From: Sycobia sp. Sy_11
Taxonomy: Eukaryota; Arthropoda; Insecta; Hymenoptera; Epichrysomallidae
Assembly (NCBI GenBank): GCA_018907035.1
Contig: JACCIC010000274.1
Coordinates: 123,501-187,500, forward strand
DNA: 64,000 nucleotides
Direction: 5' to 3'
Within the stretch, counting starts at the first letter, position 1, and the number at the start of each line of letters is the position of its first letter. Shown in pieces: positions 37,014-49,957 of the stretch. The notes under the pieces were generated by a model that was given only the letters and a program-made list of their open reading frames with translations, did not search any database and was not told where the DNA came from. The position numbers were made by a program, and so were the translations under genes.

Positions 37014-37156
37014 GACCCTCGTAAGGGTCGGCAAAAATTGCCGTAGCCGATGGTATTTCACATCGTCTTGGCGGGGTATTGGTAAAAGTTTTCAACTAGC
37101 AATAATCGCACCTCGGTAGAACCTCATTGGTTACGATATCGCCACTGCGCAAAGCT
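37014..37156 (-). ncRNA. U4: U4 spliceosomal snRNA
   Basis: U4 base-pairs with U6 and keeps it inactive in the U4/U6.U5 tri-snRNP until spliceosome activation in the nucleus. On the minus strand the transcript starts AGCTTTGCGCAGTGGC (37156 downward), the stem II strand that pairs with U6. RNA nt 20-52 (37137-37105) form the 5' stem-loop with the AATGA/GA kink-turn that binds the 15.5K protein. GCTAGTTGAAAACTTTT follows, then CCCCGCC and a 3' hairpin. The Sm site AATTTTTG is at RNA nt 118-125 (37039-37032), the position it has in human U4. The transcript ends in a GACCC/GGGTC hairpin (37029-37014). Paired substitutions relative to human U4 occur in two helices (ACC/GGT for GCC/GGC in the 5' stem; GATG/CATC for GACT/AGTC in the 3' stem-loop). 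The length of 143 nt is normal. The spacing of all elements fits a functional gene better than a retro-copy, and no A-tail follows. The exact 3' end is uncertain by 1-3 nt. Confidence 0.95.
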
Positions 37157-37480
37157 AAAGAACCGGCGCGACCGTGGCCCCTTACATACCCGCGCGGCGC
37201 CTAACCCGCTTTGGCGCGTCGGGAATCGCCGGCGTAGCCGCCTCGCGGCCGTTGCCCCCAATCAACGCGGCGCGCCACTTTCGAATGTGGGCATAAAAGC
37301 GGCGCGCGCGCGCGCACTTGTGGCGCGGTGCGATCGATATATAAATTTAGCCGTTGCCGCGGCGGCGGCGGCGGCGCGCCGCGCGCGTGGCGTCTCAGTA
37401 TATATATATGTAAAAACTCGTATTGCGCGCTGCCGGATTTTTTAGGCGGACGGCTAGAATAGTTCGGTCTTCGTACGGCT
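37157..37480. other. CpG-dense block upstream of U4
   Basis: A GC-rich, CpG-dense segment abuts the U4 5' end. It holds alternating CG runs at about 37302-37314 and a (CGG)n tract at about 37356-37375 followed by GCGCGCC. It probably includes the U4 promoter. Its full 320 bp extent is longer than an snRNA promoter needs, so it may also be one of the window's many CpG-rich blocks. Confidence 0.5.
37207..37228 (-). promoter_or_regulatory. Candidate snRNA proximal sequence element (PSEA-like) of U4
   Basis: Read on the minus strand this is GATTCCCGACGCGCC followed by AAAGCGG, at about -72 to -51 from the U4 start. The ATTCCC(A/G)AC core resembles the fly snRNA PSEA as I remember it, and the position is near that expected. 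There is no TATA box at -25 to -30, as expected for a polymerase II type snRNA gene in insects. Insect PSEAs change fast between orders, so this is an inference from position plus partial similarity. Confidence 0.35.
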
Positions 37481-37905
37481 TTTAAAGCAAATTTTAGAGT
37501 GAAAATCCTTATAGTTACAATAATTATTTATTGTCATTTGTATGCACAATAGTATATTTAACGTCTATATCTTAATTTTAAGTATTTACTGTACAGTTAC
37601 ATTATTTACATTATTATTAATATATTACATTATTATTTTACAATTTATCAAATTATTGTTAATTGTAATGATGTTTTTTGTTCGCGAAATATTCTATCGT
37701 TTCGTCTTATGAATAATAATAATATATACTATTTATGTATTTATAAGTATAAACATAAATAAAGGTTTTAATAAAAATATTATTTTTCTAAAAAATAAGG
37801 ATTGAGCACATCATATAAGTTTTAAAGGCACTTATGATAATAAATAAATGATGACCATTTTTATCTTATTATATATTCAATATATTATATTCAATATTAT
37901 ATATT

Positions 37906-37949
<44 letters not shown>

Positions 37950-38381
37950 CTTTCATACATATATAAGATTGAATAATAATACAGTATTCAATATTTTAGA
38001 AAGAAAACAGCAACGTGAAAAAATATCATAAAATTTTATGGCGATACTTATAGAAGTTTAGAAATAGGAACAAAATGATAGCATAAAAAATACAAATTCT
38101 GTTATAAAAAGTATTCATGTTAAAAATATATCATCAACAAATTAATATGGATGTTTAAGTAGAGAAGAAACTTTTCCTTAATAAACTAATATAGATGTAT
38201 CGCACGAAAAATTTCTTTTTGTATATACGGTAGATTGAAATTTAATTATACACGCCTGCATGACATGAATAATTTTACAGATTTTGTACATGAAAACTCG
38301 TGTAAAACGTCGGACATATAATATTTATGGCAGATTTGCCAATATACATGTCTATACATATGTTTATATGTATCTTAACGT

Positions 38382-38383
<2 letters not shown>
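37481..38383. other. AT-rich DNA with one (TA)n array
   Basis: TATATTCAATAT recurs just before the array (37870-37912). No gene. Confidence 0.5.
37909..37947. repeat. (TA)n
   Basis: 19 units. Confidence 0.97.

Positions 38384-38435
<52 letters not shown>
38384..38435. repeat. (AT)n
   Basis: 26 units. Confidence 0.97.
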
Positions 38436-38437
<2 letters not shown>

Positions 38438-38784
38438 TAAACATAAAATACTCCTATATAGAGGCATTTCACTTTTACACATTGAAATTCACTTTTAAAA
38501 GCCGAAATATATTATATGTTTTAGATTTCGTGTAAGTGATTTTATATATGCACATACATACATGCATATATATTAAAGATCGCGTGCGGAGTGATTTACA
38601 TTTAAAATACCGCAATCACCAACAGCTTATATATCGCGCAAAACACACAAATGCACAAACACTTAAACGTGTGAATATACATATATATATATATATATAC
38701 ATACACACACACATACACATGTATTGCAAACTCGTTTTTCAAAAATCCAGCTTGGAAGATGCTGAAGAAGCAACTGTTGATGTT

Positions 38785-38785
<1 letters not shown>

Positions 38786-38831
<46 letters not shown>
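38786..38831. repeat. (AC)n
   Basis: 23 units. Confidence 0.97.
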
Positions 38832-38834
<3 letters not shown>

Positions 38835-38925
38835 CGAATTTTAAGTGAGAAATCGTTCCATAAAGATTAAAGTGCATATACCTGGTTTAGCGCAAATACA
38901 TGGGGGGGAGCAGTTAATTTAATTT

Positions 38926-38928
<3 letters not shown>

Positions 38929-38972
<44 letters not shown>
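38929..38972. repeat. (AT)n
   Basis: 22 units. Confidence 0.97.
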
Positions 38973-38974
<2 letters not shown>

Positions 38975-39183
38975 TACTAACGCCGATAAGGCAGGAATCT
39001 CTCATGAAGACGCATCCCATGCTTATATAGTAGCGCATCGCTTGTGCGAGTCGATGGAAGCTCGTTGTCCTCCGATAGGACGGTTCGGCGAACGGTAAAG
39101 CAGTCCTTGAAAGCTCGCGCCAGAACTTGAATTGATCATTTTATTCACGACACGGATATCAATTTCACGGACTACGGGTTTTA

Positions 39184-39186
<3 letters not shown>

Positions 39187-39238
<52 letters not shown>
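39187..39238. repeat. (TA)n
   Basis: 26 units. Confidence 0.97.
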
Positions 39239-39241
<3 letters not shown>

Positions 39242-39980
39242 CTGGGATTATCATGATACATCGAAGACGCTAACTGCTAGGGATAATAGAAAGTTATCGT
39301 CGAATACAAAGGATAAAAAGCTGCCGGTGGGACTGAAGAGGAAGTCGAATTCTTCTTATATCAAACCAATCGTAGCTGATAACGTATCCCCAAATACTCG
39401 ATCTGACAATTACAAATTACACAAGTCCAATACGTGCAAAAACGATTTTAACGAGAAAACCTTCCAAAAGTAACGCCATGAATAAATTTAAATTTATAAG
39501 GAGTGTATTCTTATGTTACAGTATATTCGCGAAAATACAGTATCATTAATTTAGTACCAAATTTTTCATTCTAAATTCTTAGTTCGTTTAATGCTTTATA
39601 ACTTTGCGCATTGTGAAAATACGGCCAATAACTCATTTTCGTTAATTTCAATATGATTTGTCGGATTGTATTTGGGCATAAACGACAGATACCGTACGGG
39701 TCGAAATGATTTTTCGAAGGTACGTAGTTCGAGCAAAATTATCGAGCTTTATTCGAACAAATTTTATTTCGTTTACTTTGATCGAACGGAGTTCAACGAA
39801 AGCTAGCTAGCTCATTACTTAATTAATTAATTTAATTTTCAAGTGGGGAGGTAAAACCATTCGGGTCTGCGTGAATCGCTCAAACTTTGAGATGTATATT
39901 ACAAAAAAAAAAAAACTGTTTTCGTTCGTGAAAAAATTATACCATTGAGAAATCCATTACGAAAAACAGCAAGTTGTTCC

Positions 39981-39983
<3 letters not shown>
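39239..39983. other. Unique AT-rich DNA without a gene
   Basis: Nothing recognised; an A-run at 39902. Confidence 0.5.

Positions 39984-40039
<56 letters not shown>
39984..40039. repeat. (TA)n
   Basis: 28 units. Confidence 0.97.
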
Positions 40040-40041
<2 letters not shown>

Positions 40042-40139
40042 AACTATAGGCATCTATAAGTACTGCAAATTTCACAATTTTCAATCTGGTCGTTATAAAT
40101 GATCCGAAGTGAAAGCGTCATCTGTACTATCAAATAAAA

Positions 40140-41990
40140 ACATCGTCTCCGTACAGCTCCCGCGGCCAATTCCCGCCTGTATATGTACGATCGCGGCCCG
40201 TCCTTGACCGTCGAGACTGGGAGTCACGGTATGTATGTATATTTATTTTAAAGGTCGATTCGAATCGAGAGCCAATGCATCAGTGCCGTCGACGCGTTCC
40301 CCAATCGAGGATCCCCCCCCCCCCACTCCCGCCCCACTACCGACAAACTTTTTCAGCCTCGTTTCTTTTTCATACAGCGGTATCCTTACTTACGCACGCG
40401 CATACTGTATATTATATACTACCGTGCGTGGCACACGCGCATCCGCATTCCCGACACGCGTGCGGGGGTGGGGGGCGGTGTCTGCGAAACGAAACGCATC
40501 CGCGCACCCGCAAGCACGCGATCCCGATACATAGGAGCGGGTTGTATTATAATGCGCGAGCGCACGGATCCCTCCCCTCTCCGTTACTCCCGTGTCCGCG
40601 GTACGCGCATGCTCCATGCACACGTACGCGGGCGCACAGGCGCACACGCGGGCGCGCGCGCTCTTATAAAGTAAAAGTTTACCGAGCACGTGAGTGAGAC
40701 GGCGATGCTGCGGACTTCTCCGCGCACCGAGACAGCGACGGGTCCTGTAAGCCCCTCGGCCTCCCCGTTCCCTCGCCCCACGAGCTCATTGTCATATATA
40801 TAATATATATATATATATTCCGGAAGACGTTGAACGTCGTCGTATATCACCGCGGGCGTGGCATCGGGATGAGGGAGAAACGCAGGTGACCGCGTGCGGC
40901 GGGAGGGGGGGATGGTACGATAACTGGGCCATTAGCAACTTATTCATAAATTCTTCTTTATGAATCGGGAAGAAATTCGTAAAGTTCAATTAAGGATAAA
41001 AAAAAAACCCCCGTAGTTCAGCGACAGTTTGCGAGGAGATCGATTTAAATAGAAAGTCCTTCGGGTACTTGAAATTTTTCGGTATCGTTTTTATATGCAA
41101 AATATAGCCAAAGTACACGTAGCAAAGTCAAAATTTCATCAAGGGCCTCGGAATTGCAGCCAACCCTCCGGGCAGTCTCGCGCCCGCCGCCATTCAAACC
41201 GCGAAATTGTTAACGACAACCGAACCCTGCCCCCACTCTCTCAGAATACGAGAGCCCTTCGTGAAATTCTCGGGGCAATCCGCGCGTCGCGGGTCAATCG
41301 AAAGCGACGGTAGGGGATTTAACGGCCGTACGCGCCATCGCGGCGAAAGTGTAAATTGTCAAAAAATTCCCGTTAACCATTGGAATTTTCGGGCGGCATT
41401 TCAGAGCGCGGCAAGCAGTGCAGGGGTGCATATACATATATATATATATATACATATACATACAATATATATGTATATATATTGTAAAGTCGGCTGCACG
41501 CACGGGCGCGTTTAACGGCCGCGCGCGTTAAGATACGAGGCGATGTACCAGCGCGCGTATTAGTAGTCGAGGCGCCGCTTCTCGCCTCTTCTTGCCGTGC
41601 GAGGAGCACTTCGTTCGCGGCCCCCGTACGTAGGAGGCGCTCATTATGAAATAAATAAAGTTTCTTATGGCGCGCCCTCGATCGAGGGTCGGGACGTATA
41701 ATGACCGTGCAGTTAAGGTTGCCCAATTCATAAATATAAGTGTCTGTCTGTCTTTGTGCGCGCCCGCGTACTCGCGCGCATATATGCACACGTGAACATC
41801 GTAAATTTCGGGGCCTTCCCTCGCTCGTACACTCCGTAATACCTCGCGTCTTTTTCGTAACTAATTAGTCGCGCCCAAAGCGCGGGGATAATCGCGATGA
41901 TTTCGCCCGCGGCGGCGTCTGTATGCAGAGCGAGTGCTCGTCGTTTTTCGCGCGAACCGACGCCGACGTTGGGGCGGTCAAAATGCGCTG
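40140..41990. other. Long CpG-rich block
   Basis: The longest CpG-dense stretch (about 1.85 kb). Contains a C12 run (40313-40324), short mixed (TA)n at 40793-40820 and 41432-41480, and dense GCGC and CGCG. Many long frames on both strands, none recognised. Confidence 0.5.
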
Positions 41991-43060
41991 GCGCAAAGCT
42001 TGGCGGGGAATGAAACTGTCGTCCTTGAAAACGAAGCTGTATATAAGAAGAATCTCGAAGGTTTTGACAAAAAAAAAAAAAAAATAAGAATAATAATAGA
42101 GCAAAATTTTTCACCTTTAGTTCTTTAACGAAATGAAATAATAATTATAAAATAATTCACCGAAACAGAAAATTATAAATATTGAAAATAATTTTCCCCG
42201 ATTTCGAGCATTCGAAGGGATTTCGAGCCGGCATTGTTTGAACATAAAAAAGTTCCGAGTATTTTATTATTTTTTACAATGGATTAAGGGAAAAATAATT
42301 TTTTATTTGTCGAATATAAATTTTTAAACGGACTCGAGTGAATGAAAGCCGCGTAACCATTGTCTGGAAAATAAATTCACGCGAAAAACGTGGCCTTATA
42401 GTCGAGGATTTAAATAAAAAAGGAATCATGAAATTCATCGAACCACGGAATCACGGAATTATTGCTGAATTATGCAGCAATGCATTGTAATCCGTTCCTA
42501 GCCTTGTATCACGAGTCGCATCTCGTGTTGAACAAGACGAAAACAATGATTTTTGATGAAAACAACGAAAAGGACGTTATTATTAACGCGTGAAAACAAA
42601 AAACGTTACAACAGAATTAATAGAATGATGGATCCTTTTGGGCTTTCTTGCAGAAAAGTATATAATATAATATACTTAATTTAAAACGCAAAATTATTTT
42701 ATCAATACCGTTATCGCTTAGTATTTGAGTAATATTTCGTTTAATGCATAGGCTAATAATGACATTCTTTGTCTAATTATTATAAAGTTTTTAATGAGAG
42801 CGATGTCCTTTTTATAAAAGTTATTGGCACGCATACGCTTGCATAAATAAAATGCAATTGAATTATTACACGAGTTAGGTGTCGAGATTGCGCTTAATGC
42901 AACGTATTCCGTAGTAGTGAAGCATTCTCTATGCAAAAAAGTAAAGTCTGTAGCACCGTTACATAAAAATCATACTAGCATTATATCGATATATCATTGT
43001 TAGCGACTCATTATAACCGAATATCGTATCGCATACTCGTCCAAAAAGGATTAGGCCATA
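41991..43060. other. AT-rich DNA without a gene
   Basis: An A17 run at 42068. Nothing recognised. Confidence 0.55.
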
Positions 43061-43227
43061 CCTGCGTATGTGTGTGTGTGTGTGTGTAAAAAACTTCCAG
43101 GAAGATCAGACAAGGGCGGGGGTAGTTGGGTAGCGCTGGATGGAAAAGAAAACGAGCATGCACGCGCGCCATACAAGTCGAAAAGTCTTTCCTATTTTAT
43201 AGCGTGGGACAATGCGACCTTAGTCAT

Positions 43228-43230
<3 letters not shown>

Positions 43231-43283
<53 letters not shown>
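43231..43283. repeat. (AT)n
   Basis: 26 units. Confidence 0.97.
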
Positions 43284-43285
<2 letters not shown>

Positions 43286-43407
43286 ATATACGCATATGTG
43301 CAGCTGCACTATAGGGCACCGAGGGCAAAAGCAAGCGCTCCTTTTTCTGCTTTCGTCCCATACATAATCGCACGTTCATTCTATCTATCCCCCCCTCCTC
43401 CCTCCTT

Positions 43408-43432
43408 CTCTCTCTCTCTCTCTCTCTCTCTC
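43408..43432. repeat. (TC)n
   Basis: 12 units in a longer pyrimidine tract (43386-43442). Confidence 0.95.
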
Positions 43433-43613
43433 CCTCCCGCCCCTATTACTCGAGATTTGCACACAACTCGACCAGATGCAGGCAACTGGGTCGAGCGCGC
43501 GCGCGCGCGCTCAGGCGGTGGGGCCTCCAATTAAGAAAAACGGACTCGCTTCCCCGCGTCCGTCGCATTTATATATACCTATGGACATAAACGGTTACGT
43601 TTACTCCGTGCCC

Positions 43614-43651
43614 GCGCGTGCATGCATGCATGCATGCATGCATGCACGCGC
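43614..43651. repeat. Perfect 38-bp palindrome with (CATG)6 core
   Basis: GCGCGTG, six CATG units, then CACGCGC. The two halves are exact reverse complements. Purines and pyrimidines alternate throughout, so it can form a cruciform or Z-DNA. It sits in a CpG-rich block. Confidence 0.95.
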
Positions 43652-43990
43652 ATGGTCCATATGGAGCGGGAAATGATCTATACCGAGCGCTCGCACGCGC
43701 GATCCAGAAACGTGATCCACGAGCGCGCCGCGCGCGTCCGCACTTTCGCGGTCGGGCTGTGTACGTGCGCGGTGTACACGCGCGTGCACACACAGGAGCG
43801 CGCATGCACGATGGTGACCTCCTCTCTTGTATTCCGTATTATATATTTATATATATATAGTACTTTTCCTCTCGCTGGGAAACGAATGGGAAGGGGGGTT
43901 GGGGTCGCGGGCCCACGTCTCCCGTTCCCGACGAGAGGACGGACCAAAAGGATTGTTAAACGACCACCAACTTTTCGTCATTGAGGCGCT

Positions 43991-45050
43991 CACCTCTTCA
44001 AATTCGTTAATATAGTATAAATGTATAGATGGTTTATGATATTTGCTGTTTGGCATTCCGGAATATTAAAAATATATTATCAAGAAGATAATGCGCGAGG
44101 CGAGATGTTTGACATATAATGGTCTGGGATAATTTGTTTAATATCAGTGAGGAATAAAAATTTGATATTATATAATTAATTCTAAGAGCTTCGAGTTTCA
44201 TATTACGTAAAATTTTAATGAATTAATAGCCATACTTTTTTTATTCCTATAAATCCTAATATAGACATCAAAATTCATTGCAGAAAGAATGAACTGAGAC
44301 AATAATTCATTTTCGTTAATATCTAGCTGATCCAACTAGATCAATATAAAAGAATAATTGACGTTAGTCGACGATCATAACAGAAAATGTTACATATTCC
44401 GCTTAACAAATTATAAAAATTATTTTTAAAAGGTCCAAATTCATTTCGAACCGTTCTATCCATTAGTTATTAGTTCCATCAGATTTAAAAAATTCATTAT
44501 TCGCCGCCTCGCTTTCTTTCGCGAAATCAATGTAAATTAAACCGATTTTCGATTGACAAATTTTTTAAACCCAACTGCTCTTGTCTCGCCATACATTTTA
44601 TTTATCAAAGTGCATTATCTATTTTAAAAGAAGACAACGACGCGCACTTGCTTCGTCTTTTTTTATCGAACATCGAAATTACATTAAGACATTACATTAA
44701 GAAATGCTAAAAACCATGACGCTTTAATCACGTAAAAGTTGCTCAATTCTTTGGGAGATTCTTGGACAATGCGCTTCACATTAAACCGATAGTTACATTT
44801 CCAATATTGGTAAATTTTTTAATTCAATTCAAATCTTAGCGAATGAGTTAGAATTCGAATTATAGATTAAAATTCTAAATATAAAACTAAGAATTCCGGG
44901 GCGAAATCACATTTTTACAATTCGTTGTATTATTTATTATTAAGTTGATGAAATGCGAACAATCTATGTATAGCTAAATAAATCAGGGTCGCAAATGTTT
45001 AGAACAAGAGAAATATATTAATTGTAAAAGTAAAAGCCATAATTTGACTC
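43991..45050. other. AT-rich DNA without a gene
   Basis: ACATTAAGA is doubled at 44683-44703. Nothing else. Confidence 0.5.
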
Positions 45051-45464
45051 GATTCGCGTAATATTTCAATCGTCGTATGGGACAGAGCCGGCGATTAACC
45101 CGTTGCGTTCCAATTTCAATGACGCCCCGTTCGCGCGAGCGCGTCAATCCCTGTATACATCTCGCTCTTCGCCCATTACACCGCGCCCACCCCTATTCCA
45201 TAACAGACGAACAACGCTCGACAACGTAAGGGAGGTATGCACTGCCAGAACGATCCTGCCTCGTCTTGCGAGCGCGCGCAGGTGCTTATTACACGTTGCG
45301 CGGCCAATTTAATGGCGCTTCCGCGTATACAGTAGATACTGTGCCGTACGTATGATATGATATATATATATTAGACATGCGTCGATGCGCCTCTACGTGG
45401 TGGCGCGCTAAATTAAAGAGCGCGCTATAAATATATCGCCGCGGATTTTCCGGCTCACGTCACA

Positions 45465-45472
45465 TATATGTA

Positions 45473-45522
<50 letters not shown>

Positions 45523-45528
45523 TATATT
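45465..45528. repeat. (TA)n, interrupted
   Basis: TATATGTATATATG lead, about 18 clean units, one CA step. Confidence 0.95.
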
Positions 45529-45874
45529 GATTCTCCTACTTATTCCATGCACAAGAGATCCTTTATGCCACTTTTGCGCTGCGTCCCGTCGCGGCGCCGA
45601 GTTGGCGTTTTATTATCTATAATACGCGCGCAGGGTTGGCCCTGCCTCGTCTCGCCTCATCGCCGCGCGGTTTCTCGGTTTCTTTTATTGTTTCTCGCGA
45701 GACGGAAGCGCGAAGCAGTATATATATATATATAAAAGAACCAGTATTCTACACAGAGAGAAGTGCTGTCGAGCGCGCGTGCTGTAAGCAAGGAATGCAG
45801 GGCTTGTACATCTTGTACATAGTTACAGTATAGCGGAATGAGGGAGGGGGTGGGCTGCTTATTTGTTGGGACGT

Positions 45875-45896
45875 TGTTATTATTATTATTATTATA
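45875..45896. repeat. (TTA)n
   Basis: 7 units. Confidence 0.92.
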
Positions 45897-46612
45897 TTCC
45901 GGGCAGAGAGCCGCGCCTGCTCGTTTCATTCGAGGATGTTTCGCATTTGGACGAAAATATGGCCCTTGGTCCATGCCAATGAAGTTGAAAAACTAACGTT
46001 TGCAGAATTTCAAATCAGGAAGTTTCCTGGGATATACCCATATTATTAGCGTACAGTTTCTTATGGGCAAACGAAAATTTCGACGTTTTCTTCCTCGATT
46101 TCTTTTAACAGAAAAGTATATTAGTTTTGGTCTATGTGTCTTTCAATAAATGAGATCAATCATTTTATTAAGTAATTTAATATAAATCACTCAAAATCGA
46201 ACTGAACTTGTAGTGTCTTCGTTGTCTATAAATTCTTTGTATGCTTTCGTAACGTTTACGAATAATAAGATTCAATCTGCCTAATATACGATCGTTAATG
46301 TTAGAACTTTTAATAAGCTTCGCAACTAACGACGAATATCGAAGGTTATTGAAAACCTTGCATAATAAGTTTCAGAAGCCTTCCATGAAATATTGAGAAA
46401 CATTTTCACTGTTATCAAAAGTATACGTTATACTTTGTATTAAGATAAAGTAATGGCGGTGATATATAGGGCTTTTCAAGATTTTGATGAGAACTTTTTT
46501 ACCGACGTTTGATCTGTGAGAATATTTCCTGAAAGGTTCCTAAATGCCTGCCGTATCAGGAAGCTTAAGATAGTTTTGTTCTAAGCTGAAAGTAAAGCAT
46601 TTGAAAGGATAG

Positions 46613-46745
46613 CCTGAAAGATTGTTATAAGCTTTTAATGAATATGTGAAAATGTATTTTACGTCTGCGTATTTGTTGAAAGTTTTCCAGAATATTCTGA
46701 ATCTTTCTTGGTAGCTTTAAAAAAAGCTTTTAATAACCTTTCAGG
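46613..46745. repeat. Imperfect stem-loop, 24-bp arms
   Basis: CCTGAAAGATTGTTATAAGC and following TTTT (46613-46636) is matched by the reverse complement at 46722-46745, with about three mismatches and an 85-base loop. Other CTGAAAGGTT/AAGGTTATT motifs nearby (46342-46360, 46530-46540) may be relics of the same repeat. Confidence 0.5.
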
Positions 46746-49594
46746 TACAATGTTTCAGATTCGAACTCGGATGGGTTGGCTTATAAGATTTTGCAGTTCA
46801 TATCTTTGCTGATGATAATAACAATAACGTGTATGTTTATGACAAAATAGTATAAGAAAGTTAATAATATGTACATATATCTTTATGTCGAATTTGACGT
46901 CGATGTCAAACGAATTTGACTAGTCGAACCTCTTGCGCGAAAGAATCAGTTATGGACAATGTACGAAGCATGGCTAACTTTACCTTTAGTAGTTAGCCTT
47001 ATTATTTACTTTTTCACAAACTACTATACTTTTTTAAAAAACATACGAAGTAAGCGATTATATTCAATGTACATCCAATTGTTTTTTTTTTCTTTTTTAA
47101 CAAAAATTTTTCTCCGCTATATTTTCTCAATGATTTTCGACTCGTAAATTGTTAGGATATCGTTTCCTTAAACATTCAACATGGCCATGCCCAACATCTT
47201 TAAAACAGATCGATCTTAACGCGTATAAAAAATACTACGACACATGTTTTCGTTATGCTAAAAGCATTAATAAAACAGAAATCCAGATGCTTTCTAATTA
47301 GGAAATAGCCTCAAATGTAGAAATGTGGAATTTGTACATTTGACTGCATTTTTCACTTCACACGCTGTCATTTACGTCCTTAAGGATCCGCGAACGATAT
47401 TATATATATTCGGCGAGATGCTTTAGAAGAGTTTGTTCGCGCAGCCGATCGTTTATACGAGACGAGAGGGGCGGTTTGTTGGAAAAGCTCCCCGTCGCTC
47501 GTCCCACGCCCGGGGTTTAATGACGTATACTCTCTTAAAGGCCACAAGGGAGAGACGTCGTCATCAAGAGAGCGAATTTTTTTAATTCTCCCTCTAAAGT
47601 TGGAGTCGTGCCTTCTCCCTAAAGCACTCTTGCCCGTTTTCCGGCAAATGGCAATAACTGGGAAGCTCTGAAATTTTTTTACAAGAAGTACACCGGTGTG
47701 ATTGTCGCGCGATTATCGGATCGAAACGCGTCCTCGACGATAATGCGATACTTTTTTGCTTTTCAATCTTAAAAATACCGAGGTTAAGGCTGAGCAAAGC
47801 TATTATGCGTGATTTGGCTAAAGGCTTCGATAATTGCTCGTTTAAAGAGTGTTTTTTATTTTGAATTAGGTGATCAGAACCTCCAGCATTACCTTGCCGA
47901 ACAATAAGAGACGTAAGTTTCTGACAGTTATTATTTAAAAGACATTATTTAGAAGCGCAGTCGAACAATAATCGATTGTGTCTTAGAGGCAAGTGATCTT
48001 CTCTTTTAAATCGTGATTTTTAACTTAGAGGGAAGAGAGGAAAAAGATCGTATAAGATTCAGAAAAAAAAAACAATTGAAAGCAGCTGATATGGGATAAA
48101 TAACTGATTTTACAGAATAAAGACGTTGTTGCAGTGAAGTTATTCCTTTGATACAGTTCTCAAGGTGAGATCGCTGCACGGATCAGCACCAATAAAGGGT
48201 ACGGATGCACTTTCGTATCTAGTCTTATGTAAAGACGTAACCAAATTACATTCGCATTTTCATTTATTTGACGTACATATGGTACGATAATGTTCGAATA
48301 ATTTGCCCATTTCTACTCATCAAACTTTCCATATATTAATTTTCGTCCTACGCAATTGACCTTGTACTACCATGTTTACCGCTTTATTTCTTTAGAATTC
48401 TGTCGATGACTTGAGCAACGAAAATCTTGTGACGCGCAGATTTTTAAATTGCCCTTTTGCGAATTCTATACTATAGCCTATATCAGTATACTAATCGTCA
48501 AAATCTCTCGCCTTTTCGCCATTTATCCACGATTATTTATTTGTTTTTTTGAAAATTTCCCAGGAGCCCCGTGTAAATGCGGACGTTTTGAAAGGATTAG
48601 AGGCGAAAGGAATGCCGGCCTGTATAAACAAGCCGAGTCCTCCATTTTCATTACCAAAGCAAGAAAAAACAAAAAAAAAAAAAATTATAAATAAAAAAAC
48701 AGAACCCGATATGTAATCAGCGTTACAAAAATCCGAGACGATCATTAATATATGAACTACATAAAGCGCTCTCTATACGCGTACCCGATGTATAGCTTTT
48801 CGCGAGAATTTTTCGCCCTCTTGACGCTGCGCTCCCGCGTGACTCGGCGAAATTCGGGCCGCGCGCATACAGCCTGTCCATCACGTCCGCATCGGTAATG
48901 TGCGCTTATATATATATATGCATATATATATAAAACACGTGCCAGCGGTTTCAAGCGAACTTTTGTATATGGAAACCTAATGGACTTCCAGCGGAAACTG
49001 TAATCCATTTACTTTCGTGTATATGCGTGTAATTGAAGAGAAAAAGAAAATAATAATGAAAAAAAAAAAAATTGAAGCCGAGAAATTTATCATACTTATA
49101 AACCTGACGATTCATCGAGTATTTCATGTGAATTTGAGTCTGGAGTCTATATATATATATTATTTACACACATGTATAGTTGAATCCGATTCAATCTGAA
49201 GCAAGGTACGTTATTATGAAAAGCAAAAAAAAAGGAAAAAAATTACGACTGTCGGTCGGCAAACATATATTATGATTCTAATTATGCCAGATCACAGGAC
49301 TTCGTTCCGCGGCTGAAATTTTCGTTGTAAAGGAAAATCCCGCCGCTTGAGTTTCTTTTGTCTTTATTTTTCTCAAAAAAAAACAAAAAAAAAACAACAA
49401 AAAAACAACCAAAATACATAATAACCCAGTTCTTATAAAGGCCATCGTTCATAGATAAAAATAGATTTTAAAAAATTCCCCATAAATTAACGATAATGGC
49501 ACATATGCTCGCCTCGCTAAAATTAGTATCCGGAACGTAACGTTTAGAACGTAACGTAACTCGCCGATTTTTTTCCCCAAGCGTTGCGTACGCG

Positions 49595-49595
<1 letters not shown>

Positions 49596-49630
<35 letters not shown>
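49596..49630. repeat. (CA)n
   Basis: 17 units. Confidence 0.97.
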
Positions 49631-49632
<2 letters not shown>

Positions 49633-49957
49633 GCTGGGGAATTGGACACAAGTAGGCCAGATACATTACTTATCTGTAAATTCGTCAGGATTTATTGTCT
49701 AAAGCAATAAAGTAATGCGTTCTTCAGATCGATCGTGTTTGGCCTGTTGACGTAATAATTCGTGGTTGGGACGCGATTATTGAAGACAAGAATCTGGTAA
49801 AATTTTTAGCGCACAATGCCGATAGAAACGTAGCGGGCAAAAAAAGGCATCGTAAACATACGCTACAATATCTGGCGAAATTGCTTTAAGTAGGAAAATC
49901 GTATGTTTTTTTTCTTTTTACAAAGACGCGCTGGCGAGGTTTTACGAAGCGATGTCA

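Larger units (their letters stand above)
43060..43990. other. CpG-rich block with several simple repeats
   Basis: Contains (GT)n at 43069-43087, (TA)n, (TC)n, GCGCGCGCGCGC at 43497-43510 and the CATG palindrome. No gene. Confidence 0.5.
45050..45990. other. CpG-rich block
   Basis: Holds one (TA)n array, a short (TA)n at 45719-45734 and (TTA)n. No gene recognised. Confidence 0.45.

Noticed and set aside
43497..43655. Short direct repeats that could suggest an array of spacers
   Set aside because: Simple CG and CATG repeats with no spacers; not CRISPR-like, and the DNA is eukaryotic.
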